DNA of 64,000 nt from assembly GCA_033811195.1 (NCBI GenBank), contig JAPXOZ010000008.1:1-64000 (forward strand), in the 5' to 3' direction. The notes below the pieces were generated by a model, which ran no database searches, had not been told where the DNA came from, and saw nothing but the letters and a program-made list of their open reading frames with translations. Positions within the stretch are counted from its first letter, which is position 1. Every line of letters starts with the position of its first letter. Both the position numbers and the translations under genes were made by a program. Of this stretch, positions 14,782 through 23,578 are shown one piece after another. Source of the DNA: Cacconaster sp033811195 (lineage in GTDB: Bacteria > Bacteroidota > Bacteroidia > Bacteroidales > UBA932).

Positions 14782-17700
14782 TTTACAAGTTCAAAATCCT
14801 GTCTGTGGGGCATTTTCTCATTTTTGGCGTAAAGGCGCATTGCCATATGAAACGATCCTGCCATATCCGGAACAACATTAGCTCTGTAAGTCGCTACACC
14901 GTTCTCGAATGAAGTGGTCTTAAATTCAAAGCTTTCCCGAATCTTGAATTCACCTTTCTGGTTCTGAGAAGCCACTATAAGTTCTACTCCGAGATCCTCA
15001 GGAGTGAGTTCCCCAATAGAAATGACGAGCTCTGCAGTGAATTCTTTTCCTAGTGTGAGCGAATCCTTTGTGTTATCCGGTTTGGAGAATGAAATCACCT
15101 CCAAATGAGGCCATTCCCTGCGAAGGCGTTTCTTCCAGAACGCCATTTCCCTGGCCTTGGCAAAATCAGAGGCAACCATTTCGCTCTGACGCTTTGCAAG
15201 AGGTATATAATATTTCTCCAGATAATCACTCATCATTCTGTTGGTGGTAAAGTTACTGGCTACCTGAGATACTGTGTTCTTAATAATTTCAATCCATTCC
15301 GGTGAGATTCCCTTCTTATCCTTATCATAGAATAAAGGAGCAATTTCATTTTCTATAATAGTATAGATGGTGGCAGAGTCGAGATCATTCTGAAAGTTCT
15401 GATCCTCGTATGTACGCTCCATCGGAAGAGCCCAGCCGGCTCCCGGTTTGTAACCTTCCACCCACCATCCGTCGAGTACGGAAAAGTGCATCACTCCATT
15501 CATTACAGCCTTTTCACCACTGGTGCCGGAGGCCTCCAAAGGACGGGTGGGATTGTTCATCCATACATCGACACCAGGTATCAGAAGTTTGGCAAAGGAG
15601 ATGTCATAATTTGGCACAAATACAACCTTACCTATAAACTGAGGCATTTTGGAGATATCGATGATTCTCTTAATCAGATCCTGGCCTGCCTTATCTGCGG
15701 GATGCGCTTTTCCTGCAAAGAGGAACTGTACCGGACGGTCAGGATTATTGATTATGTCGTTGAGCCTTTCAAGATTGCTGAAGAGCAGAGTAGCTCTTTT
15801 GTATGTTGCAAAACGACGGGCAAATCCTATAGTGAGAATATCATCACGTAGGGTCTTTTTAATCTTAACGATCTGATGAGGTGAGTAATGACTTGTGGCG
15901 GAAGTATCACTCATTATCTCCTTCACAGCTTCTATGAGTTTGTGTCGCAGATGCTGTCTTACACTCCATATCTTGTCGTCTGAGACTTTGTGTATGCCGT
16001 CAAAGCAGCTCTTGTCATAGTGGTGGGTTTTGAATTCTTCACCGAAAACCTCCGCATGTACCTCTTTCCACTCAGGAGCGGTCCAGGTGGGATAGTGCAC
16101 TCCATTGGTTACATGGCTTACATGAAGTTCTTCCGGCAGATAACCTGGCCACATCCCGGAAAATATCTTCTGAGAAACTACTCCGTGAAGCCAGCTAACA
16201 CCGTTGACCTCTTGAGAAAGGGTTGCAGCCAGAAAGCTCATCGAAAATTTCTCTGCGGGATTGTCAACATCAATCTTTCCAAGCTCCATAAAGGTCTTCC
16301 AGTCAATTTTTAACTTAGATGGATAGTGCGACATATATGCCCTGAGCATATCTTCAGTAAAGGCATCGTGACCCGCGGGAACGGGAGTATGAGTAGTAAA
16401 AAGTGATGATGCCCTAACTACTTCCATAGCTTCCGGGAAGGAAAGATTGTCATGTGCTATATATTCATAGAGACGCTCAAGCCCGATGAAAGCAGCGTGA
16501 CCCTCATTGCAGTGATATACCTCTGCGTTTTTACCCAGAGCCCTGAGAGCTCTGACACCGCCCACACCTAAGAGAAACTCTTGTTTAAGACGGTTTTCCC
16601 AGTCTCCCCCGTAAAGCTGGTACGTAATCTGCCTATCTTCCGGACGGTTATCCTCAAAATCCGTATCGAGCAGATAGAGTTCAGTGCGGCCCACATCAAC
16701 TCTCCAGACCCTGGCGTAGAGATCACGGCCGGGAAATGCAATTTTAACAGTCACCCAATTGTTGGCAGCATCCCTTACAGGAGTTGCGGGTATTTTCATA
16801 AAGTCCTGTGGCTCGTATGTGGAAATCTGGTCTCCCATTGCGGAAAGATTCTGGGTGAAATAGCCGTATCTGTAGAGTAAACCTACTGCAGTCAAATTGA
16901 CCTGCATATCACTCGCCTCCTTGAGGTAGTCTCCTGCAAGAATTCCCAGACCACCGGAATATATCTTGAGCGAGGTATCCAAACCATATTCCATACAGAA
17001 ATAAGCTATTATTGGGCCTTTGCGATCTTTTTTCCCTTCCATATAAGCACAGAATTTGGAATAAACCGCATCAAGACGCTCCAGAAAGGCACTATCCTGT
17101 TCAAGTTCCTTATATCTCTTGAGATCAATCTTGTCTAGAAGAGCGATGGGATTGCCCTTACACTTTTTCCAAAGTTCCTCATCAAGTGAACTGAAGAGGT
17201 CAATGGCATCCTGATTCCAGCACCACCAAAGGTTTCTTGCCAGAGTGTCGAGGTGATTGAGGCTTTCTGGCATCTCCCTATTGACAAGAACATTGGTCCA
17301 GGATGGCTCATTGGTCTCCAGTTTGTTGTACGACTGTGGCACATCGTCCACAATTCGCAAAAATTCTCCTTTTGTCTCCAATAGGTTTTTGATAGCGGCG
17401 GAGAAAGCTTCCTTGTAGTATTGGATATTATTCTCCCAAAGGGCGATCTCAGAAACCTCTACTGCATTCTCCTTATATGATTGCTTCTCTGCAGGAGTAA
17501 GGGCTGCGATCTCACGAATACGATTGACCACGTCATTGACAACCGCATCATAGTTGGAATCGGTGCGGGTGATTATATCAATTGATTTGCGGCTCTTGTC
17601 TTGAGGATAATGCTCCTGCACCCAAAGACCGAATCCCGCAAGGGATGTGGTAGTGGTAGGCACCCTGAATGCAAGTGACTCGAGCGGAGTATAACCCCAA

Positions 17701-19007
17701 GGCTCATAATAAGAGGGGAAAACGGTAAGGTCCATTCCGACAAGCAAGTCATAGTAGCTCATGTCGAAGATACCGTCGTTACCGTTTAGATAAGTGGGGA
17801 TAAAAAATACATTAACCTTGTCGCCTATACCGTTGTTAAGATTTAATGTATTCAGGCGATTGACCACCACATCGTAATCATCTATTAAAAGATGAGACAC
17901 ATTTGTGGTATATTTCGAATCGGCACCATGAAGTTTTGCCAAAAGCTCCTTATCGGGACCGTTATGGCCCGATGGTACCATTATAAAAGCCAACACTTGC
18001 TTGCCTTTGTACCCACCGCTATTCAGACGGCTTAGCGCATCAATGAAGATATCTATTCCTTTGTTGGTGTATTCATAACGACCGCTGATACATACCAGCA
18101 GTGAATCCTCCTCGTAGGGCTCTCCGGACATACAGGATGCTACCTCGATAAGTTTCTTTCTTGCCCTGGCTTCATACTCGGAGAACTGCTCCTCCGGTGG
18201 AGTTATGCTATTTTCAAAGCCATTGGGGGTGATGACATCCACCTCTCTACCTAGAAATTGCTTGCACTCAACCGCGGTAATCTGGCTCACTGTAGTAAAC
18301 ACATCAGAGTTCAGAGCCGCAGCTTTCTCAAGGGAATGACGCGACACTACTCCGAACTCCCTTGCAAGATCATCGGCGTTAAGATTATAAATCTGGTCAT
18401 ACAGAGGAAGATCCTTACCTGCCACACAACGGCCGATAACGGTAGCGTGGGTAGTAAAAATAGTACCAATAGGGAGTTCTCGCTCCTTGATGTAGAGCAG
18501 ACCGGCTCCTGTCATCCACTCGTGAAATTGCGCTACTACGCGCTTGTTAGGAGTGACATTGAAGCGCACAAAGTGTTCAATAACATTGCCTGCAGCATAG
18601 CCGAAGAGAGCGGACTCAATATAGTCCCAGTTGCCGTTCAAAGAATCAACTCCAAAACTTTTCCAAAAGTCAGTAAGGATCTCATCCTTTCTTGAGATAA
18701 ACTGGGTAAAATCCACCAGGATAGCAATAGGATTGCCGGTGACATTCCAGCGACCGACCCTGACACGTAAACCCTCGCTGAGAGCAGATTCGCGCCAGGA
18801 ACGGAATAACATCGGGTCCTCGTTGAATTCCGGATTCTGAGCTGTGTCCCTCCATACGTCAGGACCAATGTGAATATGATTTTTCTTAAATTCTTTTCCT
18901 AAAAAAAGTGATTTTGTGGCAATGACAGTATGTATACCGCCTACCTTGTTACAAACTTCCCAACTGATTTCAAACAGGTAGTCGGGCATAATCGAATTTT
19001 GTTTCAT
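14772..19007 (-). CDS. Glycogen synthase (GT3) fused to alpha-glucan phosphorylase (GT35)
   Basis: A 1411-residue fusion. Residues 1-550 are a glycogen synthase of the animal/fungal family GT3: the opening DYLFEISWEVCNKVGGIHT is characteristic, and the E-x7-E catalytic region reads YEPWGYTPLES near residue 440. From about 572 to 1411 it is a short-type alpha-glucan phosphorylase with its N-terminal DUF3417-like part (NLWWCWNQDA). The PLP-binding lysine lies in EASGTSGEKAVMNG, about residue 1165. So one chain has an enzyme that extends glycogen and one that breaks it down. It is fourth in the row starting at 23479, 22 bases after the GH57 gene. Similar fusions probably exist in other Bacteroidota. 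Confidence 0.94.
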   Translation of the reverse strand: MKQNSIMPDYLFEISWEVCNKVGGIHTVIATKSLFLGKEFKKNHIHIGPDVWRDTAQNPEFNEDPMLFRSWRESALSEGLRVRVGRWNVTGNPIAILVDFTQFISRKDEILTDFWKSFGVDSLNGNWDYIESALFGYAAGNVIEHFVRFNVTPNKRVVAQFHEWMTGAGLLYIKERELPIGTIFTTHATVIGRCVAGKDLPLYDQIYNLNADDLAREFGVVSRHSLEKAAALNSDVFTTVSQITAVECKQFLGREVDVITPNGFENSITPPEEQFSEYEARARKKLIEVASCMSGEPYEEDSLLVCISGRYEYTNKGIDIFIDALSRLNSGGYKGKQVLAFIMVPSGHNGPDKELLAKLHGADSKYTTNVSHLLIDDYDVVVNRLNTLNLNNGIGDKVNVFFIPTYLNGNDGIFDMSYYDLLVGMDLTVFPSYYEPWGYTPLESLAFRVPTTTTSLAGFGLWVQEHYPQDKSRKSIDIITRTDSNYDAVVNDVVNRIREIAALTPAEKQSYKENAVEVSEIALWENNIQYYKEAFSAAIKNLLETKGEFLRIVDDVPQSYNKLETNEPSWTNVLVNREMPESLNHLDTLARNLWWCWNQDAIDLFSSLDEELWKKCKGNPIALLDKIDLKRYKELEQDSAFLERLDAVYSKFCAYMEGKKDRKGPIIAYFCMEYGLDTSLKIYSGGLGILAGDYLKEASDMQVNLTAVGLLYRYGYFTQNLSAMGDQISTYEPQDFMKIPATPVRDAANNWVTVKIAFPGRDLYARVWRVDVGRTELYLLDTDFEDNRPEDRQITYQLYGGDWENRLKQEFLLGVGGVRALRALGKNAEVYHCNEGHAAFIGLERLYEYIAHDNLSFPEAMEVVRASSLFTTHTPVPAGHDAFTEDMLRAYMSHYPSKLKIDWKTFMELGKIDVDNPAEKFSMSFLAATLSQEVNGVSWLHGVVSQKIFSGMWPGYLPEELHVSHVTNGVHYPTWTAPEWKEVHAEVFGEEFKTHHYDKSCFDGIHKVSDDKIWSVRQHLRHKLIEAVKEIMSDTSATSHYSPHQIVKIKKTLRDDILTIGFARRFATYKRATLLFSNLERLNDIINNPDRPVQFLFAGKAHPADKAGQDLIKRIIDISKMPQFIGKVVFVPNYDISFAKLLIPGVDVWMNNPTRPLEASGTSGEKAVMNGVMHFSVLDGWWVEGYKPGAGWALPMERTYEDQNFQNDLDSATIYTIIENEIAPLFYDKDKKGISPEWIEIIKNTVSQVASNFTTNRMMSDYLEKYYIPLAKRQSEMVASDFAKAREMAFWKKRLRREWPHLEVISFSKPDNTKDSLTLGKEFTAELVISIGELTPEDLGVELIVASQNQKGEFKIRESFEFKTTSFENGVATYRANVVPDMAGSFHMAMRLYAKNEKMPHRQDFELVKWL

Positions 19008-19029
19008 AAACTTATTGTAGTGGTTCTAT

Positions 19030-20241
19030 TTATTTCTTTTCCCCCCTCAAAGAGTGGATTTTCTCTTTGACTCTGATTTCGAAATCGCTGAATACATTCA
19101 TGTAGTTTATGAATGCCTCGTAAGGGGTATTATAAGGGTTAAAGTAGTTGTGTACGGATCCGTCGGAGAAAAACTTGGTGCACATATAGTAGAAGTGGTC
19201 ACTCTCCTGTAGTTTTCTATAGATGTTGAGGAGTTTCTCATCTTTCGCTTTGAGCACGTCAGCCTCAATAGCTACGATCTTGTTGAAAGCTTCGTTCTGG
19301 AGTTCGTTTCCAAGCCAGGCACTGGTATCCCTCTCCTCATCAGCCCAGGAAATGGGATATGCTACGTGGAGCGGTGCAACAGGTTGGTGGAAAGCAGCAG
19401 CTTCCGGAACAGTCCTAAAGCGGATATCACCTTTGGCAAGAATAGCTTCAGGGAGAGCCTTCAGGAATTCGAAGATACCTGTGTACTCTTTCTGGTGTTC
19501 ACCGAATGTCTCATAATCCATAAAAAGATTGATAATATCCTCTCCTGAAACGGCATCTGAAAGCCAGGCTGCATATTTATCTGCGGTAAGTGGCCACCCA
19601 TCCCAGTTCTTGTCAGAGAATCTGAATGCAATATCATCGCTAAGGCTGGAGTTTCTGAGCAATAGTTTCTGACGAGGATTTATGGCATTGGTGTAGACAA
19701 AATTGGGACTCTTCCATCCGAGAATATGCTTTGCACCCTCAGTGATCATAACATTGTAACCCAGGTCGGTCACTGCATCTCCTATAGCGTCGGAGTAGAT
19801 AAGCTCGGTGTTACGAAATGCGGTGGGCTTTACTCCAAACACTCTTGTAATCATCTCTGCGTGCTGTTTCACCTGTTTTTTGAACTCGGCAGGCGAAGAG
19901 AGAGAAGCAAGGGTATGCGAATATGTCTCAGCAAGAAAATCCACACAACCCGTAGCAGCTAGGGCCTTGAAGCTCTTAATCACCTCCGGCGCATACATGA
20001 GAAACTGCTCAACAGCCACACCGGTGATGGAAAATGTCACTTTGAAATCTTTACCGTGCTTTGCAATGAGGTCAAGCAGGATGTTATTAGTCGGGAGATA
20101 GCACTTTTCTGCAACCCTCCTGAGTATGGTGCGGTTAGCAAATTCATCGAAATAATGAAAATCGTTGCCGATATCAAAAAAGCGAAATTGCCTTAGTCTA
20201 TCCGGCTGGTGTACCTGAAAGTATAAACAAATTGACTTCAT
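19030..20241 (-). CDS. Glycoside hydrolase family 57 alpha-glucan-acting enzyme
   Basis: A 403-residue GH57 protein. It opens with the family signature SICLYFQVHQPDRLR and has the nucleophile region AFRNTELIYSDAIG and the acid/base region FMDYETFGEHQKE. GH57 members include alpha-amylases, 4-alpha-glucanotransferases and branching enzymes; this short form is usually annotated as alpha-amylase. No signal peptide is present, so it acts in the cytoplasm, most likely on glycogen or released maltodextrins. It lies 11 bases after the GT4 gene. Confidence 0.93.
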   Translation of the reverse strand: MKSICLYFQVHQPDRLRQFRFFDIGNDFHYFDEFANRTILRRVAEKCYLPTNNILLDLIAKHGKDFKVTFSITGVAVEQFLMYAPEVIKSFKALAATGCVDFLAETYSHTLASLSSPAEFKKQVKQHAEMITRVFGVKPTAFRNTELIYSDAIGDAVTDLGYNVMITEGAKHILGWKSPNFVYTNAINPRQKLLLRNSSLSDDIAFRFSDKNWDGWPLTADKYAAWLSDAVSGEDIINLFMDYETFGEHQKEYTGIFEFLKALPEAILAKGDIRFRTVPEAAAFHQPVAPLHVAYPISWADEERDTSAWLGNELQNEAFNKIVAIEADVLKAKDEKLLNIYRKLQESDHFYYMCTKFFSDGSVHNYFNPYNTPYEAFINYMNVFSDFEIRVKEKIHSLRGEKK

Positions 20242-20252
20242 ATCTATAATTT

Positions 20253-21542
20253 TTATTTTTTCTCATATATTGCTGCCTCATAAACCTTCTTGACTTTAGC
20301 TGCAGCATGATCCCATTTCAGGGAATTAACCTCTTCAAGTCCACTCTCAATCGCCATTTTTGACAGGGCAGGATAGTTGAGCAGACCATATATTGAGTCC
20401 GCGAGTGCATCAATGTCCCAGAAATCAACCTTAATTGCATATCTGAGCACCTCAGCCACACCTGACTGTTTGGAAATGATGGTAGGCACATTGGATATCA
20501 TAGCCTCGAGAGGTGATATTCCAAAGGGCTCGGAAACCGAAGGCATCACATAGACATCAGAATATGTAAACATACGCTGTACATCCTGTCCTCTCAAAAA
20601 GCCCGTTAGATGAAATCTGTCTGAGATGCCCAATTGTGCCACACGTTTAATAGAGCGATTCATCAAATCACCGCTACCGGCCATCACAAAACGAACATTC
20701 GGGTACATTTTGAGCACCTTGTTTGCAGCCTCAATGAAATATTCAGGCCCTTTCTGGAAAGTGATACGGCCAAGAAAAGTGACTATTTTCTCTTTGACAC
20801 CCCTCTGCACTTCGATATCACTCCTACCTGAAAAATCCACTGCATTGTGTACGGTAATAACCTTGGAAGGTTCAATTCCGTATTTATTGATTACGATGTT
20901 GCGCGTCAGATTGCTTACGGTGATAACCTTGTCGGCTTCTCGCATACCTGTCTGCTCCAGACGGAATACTTCGGGATTGACATTCTCGCCGGTGCGGTCA
21001 AACTCAGTGGCATGAACATGAATTACGAGCGGCTTACCTGAAACTTTCTTAGCAGCGATGCCGGCCAGATTGGTAAGCCAATCGTGCGCATGGATTACGT
21101 CAAATTCATGCTGTTGAGCAATAGCACCTGCAACCATTGCGTAACGGGCAACCTCTTCCATAAGGTTAGCTCCGTATTTGCCTGAAAACTTATACTTCTC
21201 TTTAAAATAACCCTCAAATTCTTCTGCCTGATATTTCTGCTCCTCTGTTACGAGTTCTGTGAATGAGATCGGATCGATATAGGGTCTTAGATTGGAGCCC
21301 ACACGGAGAAAATCAACCTTGCCCAAAAACTCATCAATATTCTTGCAAGTGTCATAAACAGCCACATCGCTGGCATTGATGATTCTAACGGCACTTTGGT
21401 CTTCATCTCCAGAGGCCGATGGCATCACGAAAAGGACCTCCACATTATGGTGAGCAAGTCCTTTGGTCAACCCGTAACAGGCGGTACCCAAACCACCTGC
21501 AATATGAGGAGGAAACTCCCATCCGAACATCAATACTCTCAT
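20253..21542 (-). CDS. GT4-family glycosyltransferase, probable second glycogen synthase
   Basis: A 429-residue GT-B fold enzyme. The N-terminal domain starts MRVLMFGWEFPPHIAGGLGT, the acceptor-side glycine-rich loop typical of glycogen/starch synthases; the C-terminal GT4 domain has VTFLGRITFQKGPEYFIEAA and the E-x7-E motif EPFGISPLE. Its position among glycogen genes argues for a role in alpha-glucan synthesis, perhaps from a different sugar donor than the GT3 domain. It overlaps the debranching enzyme gene by four bases, a sign of coupling. Confidence 0.9.
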   Translation of the reverse strand: MRVLMFGWEFPPHIAGGLGTACYGLTKGLAHHNVEVLFVMPSASGDEDQSAVRIINASDVAVYDTCKNIDEFLGKVDFLRVGSNLRPYIDPISFTELVTEEQKYQAEEFEGYFKEKYKFSGKYGANLMEEVARYAMVAGAIAQQHEFDVIHAHDWLTNLAGIAAKKVSGKPLVIHVHATEFDRTGENVNPEVFRLEQTGMREADKVITVSNLTRNIVINKYGIEPSKVITVHNAVDFSGRSDIEVQRGVKEKIVTFLGRITFQKGPEYFIEAANKVLKMYPNVRFVMAGSGDLMNRSIKRVAQLGISDRFHLTGFLRGQDVQRMFTYSDVYVMPSVSEPFGISPLEAMISNVPTIISKQSGVAEVLRYAIKVDFWDIDALADSIYGLLNYPALSKMAIESGLEEVNSLKWDHAAAKVKKVYEAAIYEKK

Positions 21543-23479
21543 GATTGGTCCTCCAATTTATATTTATTTATAAGATATTTGACGCGGATAATCTCAGCGG
21601 TAGCTGATGCCGCGAGGATGGCGCCGTGGGGGTGATGTGGAGGATCTCCGTCGTAGATCTCGGCCACCATGCCTATTCCGTGGATATTCATATCCTCCTC
21701 AAAACCGCTAACCAATGCCTGTGATGTGCGCAGATAGGATGCACCATAGAGTTTGAGACAAGAAGCGATGTAGGCTCCAAGAAGCCAGGGCCTTGTACTT
21801 CCATTATGGGTGGCCAGGTCACGCTCGATCTGGTTGCCTTCGTAGACTCCTTTATATTGGGAATTCTTGGGTGAAAGAGTCCTGACACCACGTGTCGTTA
21901 AAAGTTCCTGATTTATGGTGCGTAAAATCTCATCCTGAACCGCCTCGCTGACGGGACTGTAGTCAAGGGAACAGGCATATACCTGATTTGGTCTTGTAAA
22001 GATGTTCTGACCGAAGCCATCGACATAGTCGGCAAGATGACGTCTCGATTCAACCCAGAAAACATTGTAGAAATTATCTTCTATTTTCTTGATAATGGCA
22101 TCGCACTCTCTGGTAAAGTCATTTTCCTTTGAAAAACTCTTCTCCATTGCAGTAGCAAAGCAAAGAGCATTGTACCAGAAACAGTTGGTCTCAACCTGGT
22201 ATCCGGCACGCTCTGTTACGGGGCGACCATCGGCATAAGCATCCATCCAGGTGAGGGCAACACCGGATTTCTGCGCCCAGAGCAGACCGTTATTGTGAAG
22301 AATTACCTCCGGACGTCCCTGGATAAAGGAGTTGATAATATCCTTGAGGATTTTGCTATATTTTGACCAGACCTTGGCCGTCTCTTTCGTATAGGAGATG
22401 AGATGCTGTACCAATTCGGTCAGACGGAGAGGAGCTTCTACCTGACTGCATCCTTTGAGAATTGCCTCCTGATGAGAAGAAATTGTATCATCCAGAATGC
22501 GTCTGAAGAGTTTTACGTCACCGTTGTTGTAAAGTGTTAAGCCGGGAAGTGCAACGCAGGTTTCCCTCAAAAGCCCTGACTCCAGCCAGGAGTATCCGGC
22601 ACAAATTTCAGTCTTATTGTTGCGAACTGTAAAAAGTTGCTTCGCTGCATCCCTGAGGCAGTCCTCAAAACTCTCCTGAGGCTCACGCACATTGAGTTCC
22701 CTTGTGAATTTGGTTTTCAGGGTATTCGGGTTACATTCAGAGGTAGAAGCCGAAAAGATCACGGTTTCACCTTTTTTGATCGGCATCTCGAAATATCCGG
22801 GGACGAAAAGATCTTCAGTACAATCAAACCCACGGCGATACTCCTCTCTGTAAACAATATTGTAATACCAATCCGGGGAGGGCACATAATCGCAAGGTTT
22901 TGAAATCTGGAGATTGAGATCGGGAAAACCCTGGTACATCCTGAATGCAACTCCATTTTCTATATTTCTGTAACGGGTGTCTGCATCGCTGTTGGCTTTT
23001 GTCAGGGAGTGAATATTGCGGAATGCAAGGAATGGCTTAAGCCTGAGAATAGTATTGCTATGTGCATCCACAAGGGTATATTTAATCAGCAACTGATCTT
23101 CATTCTTACTGGAAAAAATTAAGCTTTTGCGAAACACCATACCGCCTACGCGATACGTAATTACAGGTACAGGGTCCATTTCAAAGTCAATAATGTATTT
23201 GTGACCTTTAGGCTCGAATACGGAGCCATAGTTATGGATACCTAGGTTGAAAGATCGCCCATGCTGAATAAGTGTCTCATCAAGAGACGACAACAGGATG
23301 TGCTTGCTCCCGCCGAAATTTTCAACGGGAACAACGAGCATACCGTGGTATTTTCTCGTATTGCAACAGACAATGGTCGTATTGCTATAGCCGCCGGCCA
23401 TGTTTGTTGAAATCAACTCCCGTTTGAGAGAGTATTCGAGATTGACCAGTTCCGCTTTGTTGAATTTCAAGTAAGCCAT
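21539..23479 (-). CDS. Glycogen debranching enzyme (amylo-alpha-1,6-glucosidase)
   Basis: A 646-residue cytoplasmic enzyme with the bacterial GDE N-terminal domain (about 20-260) and the (alpha/alpha)6-barrel catalytic domain (about 290-640). The barrel contains LTWMDAYADGRPVTERAGYQ, the family's conserved acidic active-site stretch, and HGSTRPWLLGAY. It removes alpha-1,6 branch stubs during glycogen breakdown. It is the first gene of the five-gene row that runs to ribF and is preceded by a clear promoter at 23539-23569. Confidence 0.95.
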   Translation of the reverse strand: MAYLKFNKAELVNLEYSLKRELISTNMAGGYSNTTIVCCNTRKYHGMLVVPVENFGGSKHILLSSLDETLIQHGRSFNLGIHNYGSVFEPKGHKYIIDFEMDPVPVITYRVGGMVFRKSLIFSSKNEDQLLIKYTLVDAHSNTILRLKPFLAFRNIHSLTKANSDADTRYRNIENGVAFRMYQGFPDLNLQISKPCDYVPSPDWYYNIVYREEYRRGFDCTEDLFVPGYFEMPIKKGETVIFSASTSECNPNTLKTKFTRELNVREPQESFEDCLRDAAKQLFTVRNNKTEICAGYSWLESGLLRETCVALPGLTLYNNGDVKLFRRILDDTISSHQEAILKGCSQVEAPLRLTELVQHLISYTKETAKVWSKYSKILKDIINSFIQGRPEVILHNNGLLWAQKSGVALTWMDAYADGRPVTERAGYQVETNCFWYNALCFATAMEKSFSKENDFTRECDAIIKKIEDNFYNVFWVESRRHLADYVDGFGQNIFTRPNQVYACSLDYSPVSEAVQDEILRTINQELLTTRGVRTLSPKNSQYKGVYEGNQIERDLATHNGSTRPWLLGAYIASCLKLYGASYLRTSQALVSGFEEDMNIHGIGMVAEIYDGDPPHHPHGAILAASATAEIIRVKYLINKYKLEDQS

Positions 23480-23538
23480 ATAGTTATGTTGTAATTACCG
23501 GGTTGTTTGCACCTATTTTTAACCTCGTTTTGAACCTG

Positions 23539-23569
23539 CAAAAGTAGATATAAATATTCAATATTTCAA
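23539..23569 (-). promoter_or_regulatory. Bacteroides-type promoter of the glycogen operon
   Basis: On the minus strand TTGA (23566-23569), 19 bases, and TACTTTTG (23539-23546) fit the -33/-7 consensus, with a perfect -7. The predicted start point near 23532 gives a leader of about 50 bases before the debranching enzyme ATG. It lies in the 99-base gap after glgB, which implies that glgB is expressed separately with xseA and xseB. Confidence 0.75.
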
Positions 23570-23578
23570 TTTTGTCAC

